From: Desulfitibacter sp. BRH_c19
GTDB taxonomy: Bacteria > Bacillota > DSM-16504 > Desulfitibacterales > Desulfitibacteraceae
Assembly: GCA_001515945.1 (NCBI GenBank)
Contig: LOER01000046.1
Span: 1 to 64,000, forward strand
Direction of reading: 5' to 3'
Length of the DNA stretch: 64,000 bases
Part shown: positions 26,450-35,495 of the stretch, piece after piece
How positions within the stretch are numbered: position 1 is the stretch's first letter
Layout: every line of letters starts with the position of its first letter
Program-made: the position numbers and the translations under genes
Notes under the pieces: generated by a model
What the model saw: the letters and a program-made list of their open reading frames with translations, nothing else
What the model was told of the DNA's origin: nothing
Databases searched by the model: none

Positions 26450-28369
26450 TTATTTAGTGCTCTTTGGCATTTCACTTTCTTTTACTATTTCCTCAATAAA
26501 AATGTCTAACGGTTGGCCACCTAGGTCACCTGCATTTCTTTTTCTAACAGATACTTCCCTATTTTCAACTTCTTTATCCCCTATAATTAACATATAAGGA
26601 ACCTTTTGAAGCTGGGCCTCTCTAATCTTATAACCAATTTTTTCATTACGGTAATCTACTTCTGCACGAATACCCTTATTATCTAACTTTTTCAATACCA
26701 TTGCGGCATATTCGCCATGAGTATCTGCGATTGGTAATATTTTAGCCTGTACAGGGGAAAGCCACAAAGGAAAGGCACCTGCATAGTGTTCAATTAAAAT
26801 TCCTATAAACCTTTCTATGCTACCGAGTACTACTCTATGGATCATAACAGGACTATGTTTTCCACCATCTTCTCCAATGTAGTAAAGGTCAAATTTTTCT
26901 GGCATTAAAAAGTCAAGTTGTATTGTACCACACTGCCAGGTCCTTCCTATGGAATCCTTTAAGTGAAAATCAATTTTGGGACCATAAAAAGCTCCATCTC
27001 CCTCATTGATTTTATAGGCAATTTCCTTTTCTTCTAATGCTATTTTTAATGCCTTAATAGCTTTCTCCCAAGTTTCATCTGAACCCATTGCTTTTTCAGG
27101 CTTTGTTGAAAGTTCTACTGTATATTCAAAACCAAAAGTATTGTAGAAATAATCAACAAGATCAATTACATTTTTTATCTCATCGGTAATTTGAGAAGGC
27201 AACATAAAGATATGTGAATCATCTTGAGTAAATGCTCTTACCCTCATTAAACCATGAAGCACACCTGATTTTTCATGCCTATGGACTAAACCCATTTCAG
27301 CTAATCTAATTGGAAATTCTCTATAGCTATGCTGCTCAGATTTATAAACAAGCATTGCACCTGGACAATTCATAGGTTTTACACAAAAATCATTTTCATC
27401 TATATTTGTGTAGTACATATTCTCTCTATAATTCTCCCAGTGTCCTGATCTTTCCCAAAGCACTTTATTTAAAATAACGGGACTTTTAATTTCCTGGTAG
27501 CCCCACTTTTTATGTTCCCTTCTCCAAAAATCCTCCAATTGATTTCTTAACACCATTCCCTTTGGATGAAAAAATGGAAATCCCGGCCCTTCCTCTTGCA
27601 TACTAAAAAGACCTAACTGGGCTCCAAGACGACGATGGTCTCTCTTTTTTGCTTCCTCTATAAATTCAAGGTACTCATCTAATGACTTTTTCTTTGGAAA
27701 GGCTGTACCATAAACCCTTTGGAGCATTGGATTTTTCTCGGATCCTCGCCAATAAGCTCCTGCTAAGGATAATAGTTTTATTGCTTTTATATCACCAGTA
27801 TTAGCAACATGAGGTCCAGCACATAAATCAAGCCACTGGCCATTTTCATAGAGAGATATTGCTGTATCCTCTGGAAGATCATTAATCAGTTCAATTTTAT
27901 AGTCTTCTCCCCGTTCTTTAAAAAGCTTTATCGCATCTGCCCTTGATATTTCTCTTTTTTTAAAATCTTCTTTTTCCTTGATTATTTTTTGCATTTCATT
28001 TTCTATTTTTTCTAAATCCTCGGGAGTAAACTTATGTTCTGAATCGAAATCATAATAGAATCCATCCTCAATGGCTGGACCAATACCAAGCTTGGTCCCA
28101 GGAAATAATCGTTGAACTGCCTCTGCTAAAATATGTGATGCACTATGTCTATAACAATTCTTGCCTTCATCTGTTTCAAAAGTATGTATTTCAAGTTCTC
28201 CGTCCTCCTGCAATGGCTTGTCCAATCCAACGATAGCTCCATTAAATTTTGCTACTACAGCTTCTTTAGCAAGTCTCTTGCTTATAATTTCTGCAATTTG
28301 AAATGGTGTTGTTCCCTTTGGATATTCAGTCTGACTACCATCCTTAAGAGTAATAGTTATTCCAGACAT
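26450..28369 (-). CDS. thrS: Threonyl-tRNA synthetase
   Basis: A 639-residue class II synthetase. It has an N-terminal TGS domain (1-61), the editing domain with HSASHILAEAVQRLFP and the HxxxC-type site ending DLCAGPHV, the catalytic core with MNCPGAMLVYK, RVRAFTQDDSHIF, and QLDFLMPEKF, and a C-terminal anticodon-binding domain (HGEYAAMVLKKLDNKGIRAEVD). It charges tRNA-Thr. It starts with ATG after AGGAGG. Only about 150 bases lie upstream and I see no T-box there. Confidence 0.97.
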   Translation of the reverse strand: MSGITITLKDGSQTEYPKGTTPFQIAEIISKRLAKEAVVAKFNGAIVGLDKPLQEDGELEIHTFETDEGKNCYRHSASHILAEAVQRLFPGTKLGIGPAIEDGFYYDFDSEHKFTPEDLEKIENEMQKIIKEKEDFKKREISRADAIKLFKERGEDYKIELINDLPEDTAISLYENGQWLDLCAGPHVANTGDIKAIKLLSLAGAYWRGSEKNPMLQRVYGTAFPKKKSLDEYLEFIEEAKKRDHRRLGAQLGLFSMQEEGPGFPFFHPKGMVLRNQLEDFWRREHKKWGYQEIKSPVILNKVLWERSGHWENYRENMYYTNIDENDFCVKPMNCPGAMLVYKSEQHSYREFPIRLAEMGLVHRHEKSGVLHGLMRVRAFTQDDSHIFMLPSQITDEIKNVIDLVDYFYNTFGFEYTVELSTKPEKAMGSDETWEKAIKALKIALEEKEIAYKINEGDGAFYGPKIDFHLKDSIGRTWQCGTIQLDFLMPEKFDLYYIGEDGGKHSPVMIHRVVLGSIERFIGILIEHYAGAFPLWLSPVQAKILPIADTHGEYAAMVLKKLDNKGIRAEVDYRNEKIGYKIREAQLQKVPYMLIIGDKEVENREVSVRKRNAGDLGGQPLDIFIEEIVKESEMPKSTK

Positions 28370-28525
28370 AAAATTACCTCCTGTGCTAAATAAATTTGCT
28401 TATATATTAATAGTGAAATCAAAAGCCATCCCTGAAATAAATGGACATATATCACCATTTTAAATATAATCTTTGAAAAGAATTATAACGGTATTTAAGT
28501 ATTTTTGTCAAACCAATCTTAAATG

Positions 28526-29128
28526 TTACATTAATAAAGTAATTAACAGTAGCTGTAATAATCCAATTAAAAATCCAAGTACGCCACCTAGATATTCGAT
28601 ATGTTTTAATTCTTTTTTAGTTATTTTAATTAGCATTTCTTCAAACTCAAATAACTCTAAATTATTAATTTTTTCTTCGACAATACTGCTAATATCTATA
28701 TTGTCCCCTAAGTTTTCCAGGCCATGTTTTGCTAGGTTAGGAAGAACTTTTGGTAGCTCCTTTAGTAGGATGTCTTCAATCAAATTGCCTGCAGTTTCCT
28801 TAAGTTTTGAAGGGAAAAAAGCAGGACACCTATTAAGCAAATCAGCCTTAATAATACTGGATATATTTTTGATAAAATGTGTGTCATTTATACCGCTTTC
28901 AAATATAGGCAGTATATCTTGTACTGATAGAAGCTCCTTTTCAACTACTTTGCCAATATTAACCGAAATCTCATAGCGCCTTTTTGGAATAATACCCTGT
29001 ATAGAATAATTGAATAATGGAATCGTTATAGGATAATATGGACGAAATATTAGTTTAATTGCTAATAGATTGGTTATCCAACCTATTAGTGCTCCCAAGA
29101 TAGGGATTACTATGAATTTTAGTTCCAT
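28526..29128 (-). CDS. DUF445 family membrane protein
   Basis: A 200-residue DUF445 protein. The N-terminus has the family pattern IPILGALIGWITNLLAIKLIFRP and then the QGIIPKRRYEISVNIGKVV loop; a second hydrophobic helix lies at the C-terminus. This is about half the length of Bacillus YheB, so it is the short form. Function is unknown; the helices place it in the membrane. It lies between ytxC and thrS on the same strand. Confidence 0.8.
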   Translation of the reverse strand: MELKFIVIPILGALIGWITNLLAIKLIFRPYYPITIPLFNYSIQGIIPKRRYEISVNIGKVVEKELLSVQDILPIFESGINDTHFIKNISSIIKADLLNRCPAFFPSKLKETAGNLIEDILLKELPKVLPNLAKHGLENLGDNIDISSIVEEKINNLELFEFEEMLIKITKKELKHIEYLGGVLGFLIGLLQLLLITLLM

Positions 29129-29192
29129 AAAGTTTCATCCTTAGCTAGATCCTTATTTTACTTATAAGTGATAATTGCTCTATTTAGTTTGT

Positions 29193-30068
29193 TCAGTTAT
29201 TTTCTGAATATGAATTACTACATTTACTACAGCCTTTACATTTTATCACATTTTTTTCACCAAAAACTTTTTTTAAAGTAGTAATCAATGTGTGGTAATC
29301 TGTTAGTTTAAAGTTATGAAGTATTAAGTTTTTTGGAGCAAAAGTTACTAAAGAACTTATAAGTACATCTTCGTAGTTTATGTGTTCGTCCATTAAGTTA
29401 ATCCCGTAATTATAAAATTGTATTCCCTGCATATCTTCATCATAAAGCTTAAAGCTACCTGAGCTAGTAAAAAATATATGGACATTTTCAAATTTCGATT
29501 TTGTAATATTTATTAGATGCTTTAGCAAATCTACAAATTCGTCATATTCTTTCTCAAGAATATAATCTTCTACAGAATCTTCTACAGCTAATTGTATCTC
29601 ATTACAGAAATCTTTCAACCTAAAGTTTACAAAGCCATCGATTATCAAATTATTATTAGTTTCTAGGTGCTTAATAATTCTTTTAGAAACTCTTTTTTTC
29701 CATTCCTTATGGTATTGCATTTCAGGTATATCCTGTAAATAAATTGCTGTTTTTTCACCAATAGCTTTTCTTTCCTCTATATTAAAATAATAATAGTGAT
29801 TCTTTATTGTTTGGTAAATCACAATATCCTTATATTTATCAACTATTAAGTTAGTTAAAGCAGAAGTTAGTGAAGTAATACAATACCTTCGGGATTTACT
29901 ATTATAATCATCTGGCAGAATTAATTCATAAAAATAGTATTTACCGATTGTTTTCATTGTTTTGTCCATTATTAAGCCTTGTTCTTTCATACTACTGATT
30001 TGAGTTTCCAATTCTTTATTCATTAATTCGTTTCCATTTTTGGTGCCAATTGAGTATACTAAACCCAT
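29193..30068 (-). CDS. ytxC: Sporulation protein YtxC
   Basis: A 291-residue YtxC-like protein with the family core KRIIKHLETNNNLIIDGFVNFRLKDF and the later YEDVLISSLVTFAPKNLILHN. It ends in a CxxC-x-x-C type motif (KCKGCSKCSN), which could bind metal. YtxC is conserved in spore-formers next to thrS; its action is unknown. ATG start after GGGGAG. Confidence 0.85.
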   Translation of the reverse strand: MGLVYSIGTKNGNELMNKELETQISSMKEQGLIMDKTMKTIGKYYFYELILPDDYNSKSRRYCITSLTSALTNLIVDKYKDIVIYQTIKNHYYYFNIEERKAIGEKTAIYLQDIPEMQYHKEWKKRVSKRIIKHLETNNNLIIDGFVNFRLKDFCNEIQLAVEDSVEDYILEKEYDEFVDLLKHLINITKSKFENVHIFFTSSGSFKLYDEDMQGIQFYNYGINLMDEHINYEDVLISSLVTFAPKNLILHNFKLTDYHTLITTLKKVFGEKNVIKCKGCSKCSNSYSENN

Positions 30069-30276
30069 TTTTAATCACTCCCCTTTCCTCTATCAATATA
30101 TGTAGATTGTTTTTAATGTATTCAATTAGTAAACTAATAAGCTACCACACTTAACAATATACTTTTTTAATATATTTTATTTGAAAACAAGGTAATATTA
30201 TCTATAAAAATCATACATCCTATATAATGGGTAAAAAAAATTATTTCGGAGATAATAGATAATGGAGGTGAATATA

Positions 30277-30519
30277 ATGGCTGAATTAGAATTTCCAAAG
30301 GAATTAGCAGAAAAGATAAGAGAAGGTCAAAAACACGGAGTTTCTGAAGAGAATATGGTAAAAGGTGTTGTTTCTTTAGGTAATCTTCTAGAAAAATTTA
30401 CAAAACCTGATACTAGTGAAGAAGCTTTAATGAAATCCATGTGGGACAATGCAACAAATGAGGAAAAGTATACAATAGCTAATCTTTTAGTAAGAATTGG
30501 TAAGCAAAATATTCACTAA
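30277..30519 (+). CDS. Small DUF3243-like protein
   Basis: An 80-residue soluble protein. The C-terminal half (MKSMWDNATNEEKYTIANLLVRIG) resembles the DUF3243/YmfJ family of small Firmicutes proteins, where the same WxxAxxEE..xIANxxV pattern occurs; the function is unknown. The ATG at 30277 follows GGAGGTG by six bases and is better than the upstream ATG at 30262, which overlaps the site. Monocistronic, with a 20-bp hairpin just after the stop. Confidence 0.75.
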   Translation: MAELEFPKELAEKIREGQKHGVSEENMVKGVVSLGNLLEKFTKPDTSEEALMKSMWDNATNEEKYTIANLLVRIGKQNIH

Positions 30520-30524
30520 TACTA

Positions 30525-30568
30525 TTAAACTATTAAATGGAACCATCAGGTTCCATTTAATAGTTTAA
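30525..30568 (+). terminator. 20-bp perfect hairpin after the DUF3243-like gene
   Basis: Two 20-base arms (first arm ending AAATGGAACC, second beginning GGTTCCATTT) pair perfectly around a loop ATCA. It starts five bases after the stop codon. The A/T-rich base of the stem can supply a U-run in either direction. Its 3' edge touches the R2 element, so it may be either the gene's terminator or the boundary of an insertion. Confidence 0.65.
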
Positions 30569-30571
30569 CTC

Positions 30572-30680
30572 AAGTGAACTCTTTCAGCCAAAGCTGAACA
30601 TCAGGTAATCATACTCCACCTGTTTTAGAGCTCACTTATAGAAGTGGGGGGTCTTAACCCATATAGAATATTTTGGATAA
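30572..30680 (+). repeat. R2 element, copy in front of R1 copy B
   Basis: A 109-bp match to the reverse complement of 3439-3557, again running from AAGTGAACTC to TTTTGGATAA with the TTCAGCCAAAGCTGAA hairpin, the CACTT/AAGTG hairpin and the GGGGTCTTAACCC stretch. It is ten bases shorter in the middle. Its terminal GGATAA supplies the GATAAA hexamer at which R1 copy B begins. No transposase or tnpB is present. Confidence 0.72.
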
Positions 30681-31074
30681 ACAGGATTCTTGGCTTCAGG
30701 TGGGGTTTCCCACAGGATTAGTTCAACTACAGTTCAGGGAAAAACATCTGAACTAAGTTTCACTGAATTACTCCATCTGAAGGTTATAGAGCGAAACTTC
30801 ATTTAATCAGCAGATTAAATGTTAATCCTTTAGGGGAAACCGTTATCCAGGGACATAGCACCGCTTATCTCCCACCTACGACCGTAGTTCTAGCATTGTG
30901 TTTTAGCAATGCGTAGAAATACTAGTGCAGAGCCGCCAGTAGTTCTAGCATTGTGATTTTTGCAACGTAGAAATACCAGTGCAAAGCTAGAAGATGGGAG
31001 TCTTGGAGTGAAACTTGTCAACTTGTTGGCATAGCTGAACCCATGCAAGGCTAGCGGTGATAGTCATCGGATAA
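30676..31074 (+). repeat. R1 element, copy B (399 bp)
   Basis: The longest R1 copy, inverted relative to copy A and nearly identical to it. Predicted pairings include CTTCAGGTGG (30694-30703) with CCATCTGAAG (30773-30782) enclosing two hairpins at 30700-30713 and 30731-30754, then CATTTAATC/GATTAAATG at 30800-30821. GCATAGCTGAACCCATGC and GGTGATAGTCATC hairpins lie at the 3' end. It carries an extra imperfect tandem duplication of about 55 bases (30884-30938 and 30939-30990). Both ends carry GATAAA. No ORF. It sits between the DUF3243-like gene and the tRNA-Val terminator. Confidence 0.85.
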
Positions 31075-31096
31075 ATTATACTTAGATGAATGCAAT

Positions 31097-31122
31097 AAAA
31101 AACAGCCCAAAACGGACTGTCT
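31097..31122 (-). terminator. Terminator of tRNA-Val
   Basis: On the minus strand ACAGTCC and GGGCTGT pair around GTTTT and are followed by TTTTTTATT, about 20 bases past the tRNA 3' end. Confidence 0.85.
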
Positions 31123-31143
31123 ATCTACTACTGCAAAATAAAT

Positions 31144-31218
31144 TGGTGGGCAATGAGGGACTTGAACCCACGACTTCTACCACGTCAAGGTAGCACTCTA
31201 CCACTGAGTTAATTGCCC
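31144..31218 (-). tRNA. tRNA-Val (anticodon GAC)
   Basis: A 75-base cloverleaf with acceptor stem GGGCAAT/ATTGCCC, anticodon stem CTACC/GGTAG around loop TTGACGT (anticodon GAC), T-loop GTTCAAGTC, and an encoded CCA end. It follows dapL by 44 bases on the same strand and has its own terminator, so it may be cut from the operon transcript or have its own promoter. Confidence 0.95.
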
Positions 31219-31262
31219 TTTAACCTAACATATTATACACTCTTTATCCGTTTTTTGCAATG

Positions 31263-32426
31263 CTACCAATTTACTTTTTTCATTCTTTCAAGAGCTTCAG
31301 TTAACCGCTTTGGTTCTATTGTCAATGAAATTCTGAAGTAACCCTCTCCATATTCACCATATCCATTTCCAGGTGTGATTATTACATTTGCTTTATCAAG
31401 AATTAATTCGCAAAATTCTGTAGAAGTATATCCTTTAGGTACTGGAATCCAAATATAGAAACTTCCTATAGGCTTTTTAAGCTTCCATCCCATTGTGTTT
31501 AATCCATCAATTACAATGTCTCTTCTTTCTTGATATGTTCTACGCATATCTTCTAGACAGTCTAATGGTCCTGTCAAAGCCTTTACTGCGGCAACCTGAA
31601 CAGCTTGAAATGCACCTGAATCTATGTTGGATTTGATTCTTCCTAAAGCTTCTATAACTTCTCGTTTTCCAACTGCCCAACCTATTCTCCAGCCTGTCAT
31701 ATTAAAAGGTTTGGAAAGAGAATTAAATTCTATACCAACATCTTTTGCCCCGGGGATCTCCATAAAGCTTAAAGGCCTTTGCCCGTCAAAGAAAACTTCA
31801 GAGTATGCAGCATCATGGCATACTATAATATCATATTTCTTCCCAAAAGCTACAACCCTTTCAAAAAACTCTCTATTAGCAACGGCTCCTGTTGGGTTAT
31901 TTGGATAATTGATAAACATCAACTTTGCTTTTTGGGCTACATCTGCAGGTATGGATTCTAAATCAACAAGAAAGCTATTCTCCTCTTTGAGAGGTAATAG
32001 GTAAGGAGTGCCTCCTGCAAGGATAGTTCCTATTCCGTAAACTGGATAACCAGGATCAGGAACAAGATTTATATCTCCTGGATTTACATAACAAAATGAT
32101 ATATGACCTATCCCTTCCTTTGAACCAATTAGTGAAACCACTTCAGTTTTAGGATCCAATGATACCCCGTGCTGTCTTTCATACCAATTGTTAACAGCCT
32201 TCCTATATTCAAGCATTCCTACTGAGCTTGGATACTGGTGATTTGCTGTCTTCTTAGAAGCAACGTTTAATTCATCTACAATATAATCAGGAGTTGGTTG
32301 ATCGGGATCTCCAATTCCTAAGCTAATTATATCAATCCCCTTCTCTTTAGCTTCATCAATTTTTTGTTCTATGCGTGCAAACAAATATGGTGGAAGTTTT
32401 GCAATTCTTTCAGCTTGTTTAATCAT
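31263..32426 (-). CDS. dapL: LL-diaminopimelate aminotransferase
   Basis: A 387-residue fold-type I PLP aminotransferase. It has [17 protein letters not shown] near residue 38, [30 protein letters not shown], and the Schiff-base Lys in [15 protein letters not shown] near residue 235. DapL converts tetrahydrodipicolinate directly to LL-diaminopimelate. The pairing with dapF 20 bases upstream supports DapL over other aminotransferases. End of the glutamate synthase-dap operon; the aminotransfer uses glutamate, which the upstream genes make. Confidence 0.92.
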   Translation of the reverse strand: MIKQAERIAKLPPYLFARIEQKIDEAKEKGIDIISLGIGDPDQPTPDYIVDELNVASKKTANHQYPSSVGMLEYRKAVNNWYERQHGVSLDPKTEVVSLIGSKEGIGHISFCYVNPGDINLVPDPGYPVYGIGTILAGGTPYLLPLKEENSFLVDLESIPADVAQKAKLMFINYPNNPTGAVANREFFERVVAFGKKYDIIVCHDAAYSEVFFDGQRPLSFMEIPGAKDVGIEFNSLSKPFNMTGWRIGWAVGKREVIEALGRIKSNIDSGAFQAVQVAAVKALTGPLDCLEDMRRTYQERRDIVIDGLNTMGWKLKKPIGSFYIWIPVPKGYTSTEFCELILDKANVIITPGNGYGEYGEGYFRISLTIEPKRLTEALERMKKVNW

Positions 32427-32445
32427 TAGTTCACCTCTTTAGATA

Positions 32446-33285
32446 TTATATTATCAAATTTCCTTCAAATACATACTGGGCAGTACCAGTCATATAGACT
32501 AGATCGTCCTGATTATTCCACTGGATTTCAAGTATTCCTCCTGGGAGCTGAACCTTTACTTCTCGTTTATTCTTTCCATTTAATACTCCTGCAACTGCTA
32601 CAGCACATGCACCTGTTCCGCAGGCCATTGTTGGGCCAGCACCTCTCTCCCATACCCTAACCTTTACATTTGCATCATCAACAACTTCTACAAACTCTAC
32701 ATTTGTGTACGCTGGAAATACCTCCGCCTTTTCTAGCAATGGACCCCATTTTTGTAAAGGTACATCTTCTATCTTGTCAACATATATAATACAATGGGGA
32801 TTTCCCATGGAGACACATGTTAGATTAAAATGCTGGTCATTTATGCTTAGTGGCTGGTTAACGACCTCTGGATTTCCTTCTAGCGTTGTGGGTATTTGCT
32901 CAGGCTTTAGACGCGGAGCTCCCATGTTCACCTTGACAGTTTCAACCTTTTCACCTTTTGTCTTGATTTCAGTTATGATTGGACCAGCTAATGTGCTAAT
33001 TTTAATTATCTCATCCTTAATTATTCCTTTTTCATATACATACTTTGCTACACATCTAGTTGCATTACCACACATTTCAGCTTCAGACCCATCAGGATTA
33101 AAAATCCTCATAGTAAGATGAGCTGTTTCTGAAGGCAATAATACCACTAGTCCATCAGCACCCACACCAAATTGTCTATGACAAATATTCATAGCCGTAC
33201 GAGCATAATCCATAGATACACTATTATCTATGTTGTTTACAATTACAAAATCATTACCTAAACCATGCATCTTTACAAACTTCAT
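32446..33285 (-). CDS. dapF: Diaminopimelate epimerase
   Basis: A 279-residue DapF. The two catalytic cysteines lie in MCGNATRCVAKYV near residue 73 and GAGPTMACGTGACAVA near residue 219. The family start FVKMHGLGNDFVIVNN is intact. It interconverts LL- and meso-diaminopimelate for lysine and peptidoglycan. It begins four bases after the glutamate synthase gene, so it belongs to that operon. Confidence 0.97.
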   Translation of the reverse strand: MKFVKMHGLGNDFVIVNNIDNSVSMDYARTAMNICHRQFGVGADGLVVLLPSETAHLTMRIFNPDGSEAEMCGNATRCVAKYVYEKGIIKDEIIKISTLAGPIITEIKTKGEKVETVKVNMGAPRLKPEQIPTTLEGNPEVVNQPLSINDQHFNLTCVSMGNPHCIIYVDKIEDVPLQKWGPLLEKAEVFPAYTNVEFVEVVDDANVKVRVWERGAGPTMACGTGACAVAVAGVLNGKNKREVKVQLPGGILEIQWNNQDDLVYMTGTAQYVFEGNLII

Positions 33286-33289
33286 TTTT

Positions 33290-35485
33290 TTATCCCCTCT
33301 CTATCATTTGTATAACTGAACCCTTACATGCAGCTGCACAAGTACCACAGCCCCCACATTTTTGCAAATCCACATGAAAAGTTTGATCCTCTCTGATAAT
33401 TGCTCCTCTAGGACAAGCTTCTACACATTCATCGCATTGAATACATACACCGCAATGCAGACAACGCTCATGTTCTTCAATAGCACTATTATGGTCTAGG
33501 GGAGAGCATTTATAAGGTTCTAGAGGAAAATTATTACTTTTTATATTAATACTATACTGATATTCAATACCCTGCAAATCTGCATGAATTTCATGTGCAC
33601 ATTTTTTTGCATAAGATATGTTTTCTGCAACAATCTTTAAGCCACTTACATCACCAACACAATAGATTTTTGAATTCTCTATTCTAGATCTTTTCTCAGA
33701 AACTGGTTTCATAAATCCTCTCGTATCAGTTTGCTCTTTTAAATCCTTTGGCAAAAAGTCCAAAACTGGTACCTCGCTTGTAAAGACGAGAATACTATTA
33801 GCAGTATAGTTCAAAATGTTTCCCATCTGATCCTTTGCCACTACACTTCCTTCTTGGGTGATCTCTTCTACAAAGACTGGATACTTAAAGTTTATTCCTT
33901 TTCCTCTTAATTTATTAATTTCCTCTTTATTTCCTGATGGAGTTTTAATATCTAGTACAGTTAGATTCTCTCCTTGAACACCCATTTCTATTGCTGCTTC
34001 TAGACCATCAATGGCTGCATCACCAGCTCCTAAAACTATTACTTTTTCCCCTAGTTTAGGTGCTTTTCCTCTATTATAGTCTTTGAGAAAATCTATGCCA
34101 GGTGTTGCTACCTCAATACCTTGAATGGGAGGAAACATTCCTTTATGTGCACCCACCGCTATTACAACACTATCATGCTTATCAGCTATTTCTTGGAATT
34201 TTTTTGCATCTACTGGTGAATTAACTTCTACCTCCACACCCATTTCTAGAATTCTCTTTAGATCATGTTCTAATTCCTCAAGAGGTAATCTTTGCCTTGA
34301 GATTACTTGAAACATTTTTCCCCCTAGTTTCTCATCACCTTCATATATTTTTACTTTATAGCCTAAACGGGCCAAGAAATAGGCTGTTGTGAGACCAGCA
34401 GGTCCTCCTCCAATTATGCCAATAGATCCTTTAAATTTTCCTATTGTGCCAGATACCGCATTACTTTTATAAGTCTTTGCCAGTTTACTACTTTGTATTG
34501 GAAAATCCAAGTAGCCTCTTGTACATCCATCCATACATAGGTGCGGACATATATGCCCACAGCAACTATTTCTAAATGGAGTATATTCATCTAACAATTC
34601 TATTGCTTTTTTCGTATCATTATTTCTGATATATTTTAGAAATCTTCCTGTAGGAATACCAACAGGACAGGAGCTTTCACATGGGGATTTTCTTTCTTTA
34701 TGAACTGGCTGTAAACCTGTATTAACAGGATAAGCAGGAAAATAGAAACTGCTAAAGGGCCTGTTACCTATAGGTGTAATTTTGATAATATTTCTCTTAA
34801 GCAATGATTCAGGTTCAAAACTAAACTCATCACAAAACTCTTCAACTAATGGGATAATTCTTTCCATGTCTTCCTTGGATATTTCAGAAAAAGCAGCTCC
34901 AATCCCTAGTTGATAATCCTCGATCTGACTGCCAAAAATAAAAATTTCTCCTCCATGAATACCTGTTGCAAGAGTATTACTAGCTTTTCCTACTACTCCA
35001 CTATTAATATTATGCTTATTCAGAACAATAATAGTTCCTCCAGCCATATATTCACCAAGAAAATCTCCTGTTGTACCACCTATCACTAAAGTAGGCACTT
35101 TTTCCTTGTAAGACTTCATATGGATACCTACTCTATAACCAACGTCATCTCTTACAAAGATTTTTCCTCCCCGCATTCCATAGGCAAGGGCATCGCCTGC
35201 TAAACCATGAACAGCAATCTTACCACTATCCATTGTATTGCCTATAGAATTTTGGGCATGACCTTTTACTACTATTTTGCTTCCTTCTAAAGCAAAACCA
35301 AGATCTTCCCCAGGAATACCCTCAATTTCTATTACCGCTCCAGCATCAGCTATTCCTGTACCAATATATCGTTGACCTAAAACATTTCGTAGGAGAATGT
35401 TTTTGTGGCCTTCCTTTAAAGCAACTCTTATTTTACGGTTAAGGTCTTTATAATAAAGCTCTTTAGCATCTATAACATATGACAT
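33290..35485 (-). CDS. Glutamate synthase: GXGXG domain fused to small subunit and ferredoxin
   Basis: A 731-residue fusion. Residues about 1-230 are the GXGXG beta-helix domain normally at the C-terminus of GltB (repeats such as GGKIFVRDDVGYRVG, GGTTGDFLGEYMAGG, GGEIFIFG). Residues about 255-640 are the GltA/DPD-type FAD-NAD(P)H part with a Cys-rich CCGHICPHLCMDGCTRG, the FAD motif GGGPAGLTTAYFLARLG and NAD motif GAGDAAIDG. The end has two 4Fe-4S motifs (CIQCDECVEACPRG, CGGCGTCAAACKG). It feeds electrons to the FMN subunit. The ATG at 35485 follows AGAGGTGAT. Second-last enzyme set before dapF. Confidence 0.87.
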   Translation of the reverse strand: MSYVIDAKELYYKDLNRKIRVALKEGHKNILLRNVLGQRYIGTGIADAGAVIEIEGIPGEDLGFALEGSKIVVKGHAQNSIGNTMDSGKIAVHGLAGDALAYGMRGGKIFVRDDVGYRVGIHMKSYKEKVPTLVIGGTTGDFLGEYMAGGTIIVLNKHNINSGVVGKASNTLATGIHGGEIFIFGSQIEDYQLGIGAAFSEISKEDMERIIPLVEEFCDEFSFEPESLLKRNIIKITPIGNRPFSSFYFPAYPVNTGLQPVHKERKSPCESSCPVGIPTGRFLKYIRNNDTKKAIELLDEYTPFRNSCCGHICPHLCMDGCTRGYLDFPIQSSKLAKTYKSNAVSGTIGKFKGSIGIIGGGPAGLTTAYFLARLGYKVKIYEGDEKLGGKMFQVISRQRLPLEELEHDLKRILEMGVEVEVNSPVDAKKFQEIADKHDSVVIAVGAHKGMFPPIQGIEVATPGIDFLKDYNRGKAPKLGEKVIVLGAGDAAIDGLEAAIEMGVQGENLTVLDIKTPSGNKEEINKLRGKGINFKYPVFVEEITQEGSVVAKDQMGNILNYTANSILVFTSEVPVLDFLPKDLKEQTDTRGFMKPVSEKRSRIENSKIYCVGDVSGLKIVAENISYAKKCAHEIHADLQGIEYQYSINIKSNNFPLEPYKCSPLDHNSAIEEHERCLHCGVCIQCDECVEACPRGAIIREDQTFHVDLQKCGGCGTCAAACKGSVIQMIERG

Positions 35486-35495
35486 GGTATCACCT

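Noticed and set aside
28370-28525. T-box in front of thrS
   Set aside because: The 156-base region lacks the GGTGGTACCACG-type core and any terminator, so no T-box can be supported.
30676-31074. R1 as a self-splicing group I or group II intron
   Set aside because: I see no domain V-like hairpin, no GUGYG 5' end, no P7-type core, and no ORF. Intergenic copies B and C also argue against splicing from a gene.
31074-31218. tRNA-Val as an integration site for R1 copy B
   Set aside because: R1 stops 70 bases short of the tRNA, the tRNA terminator lies between them, and no copy of the tRNA 3' end is found at the other side of R1.
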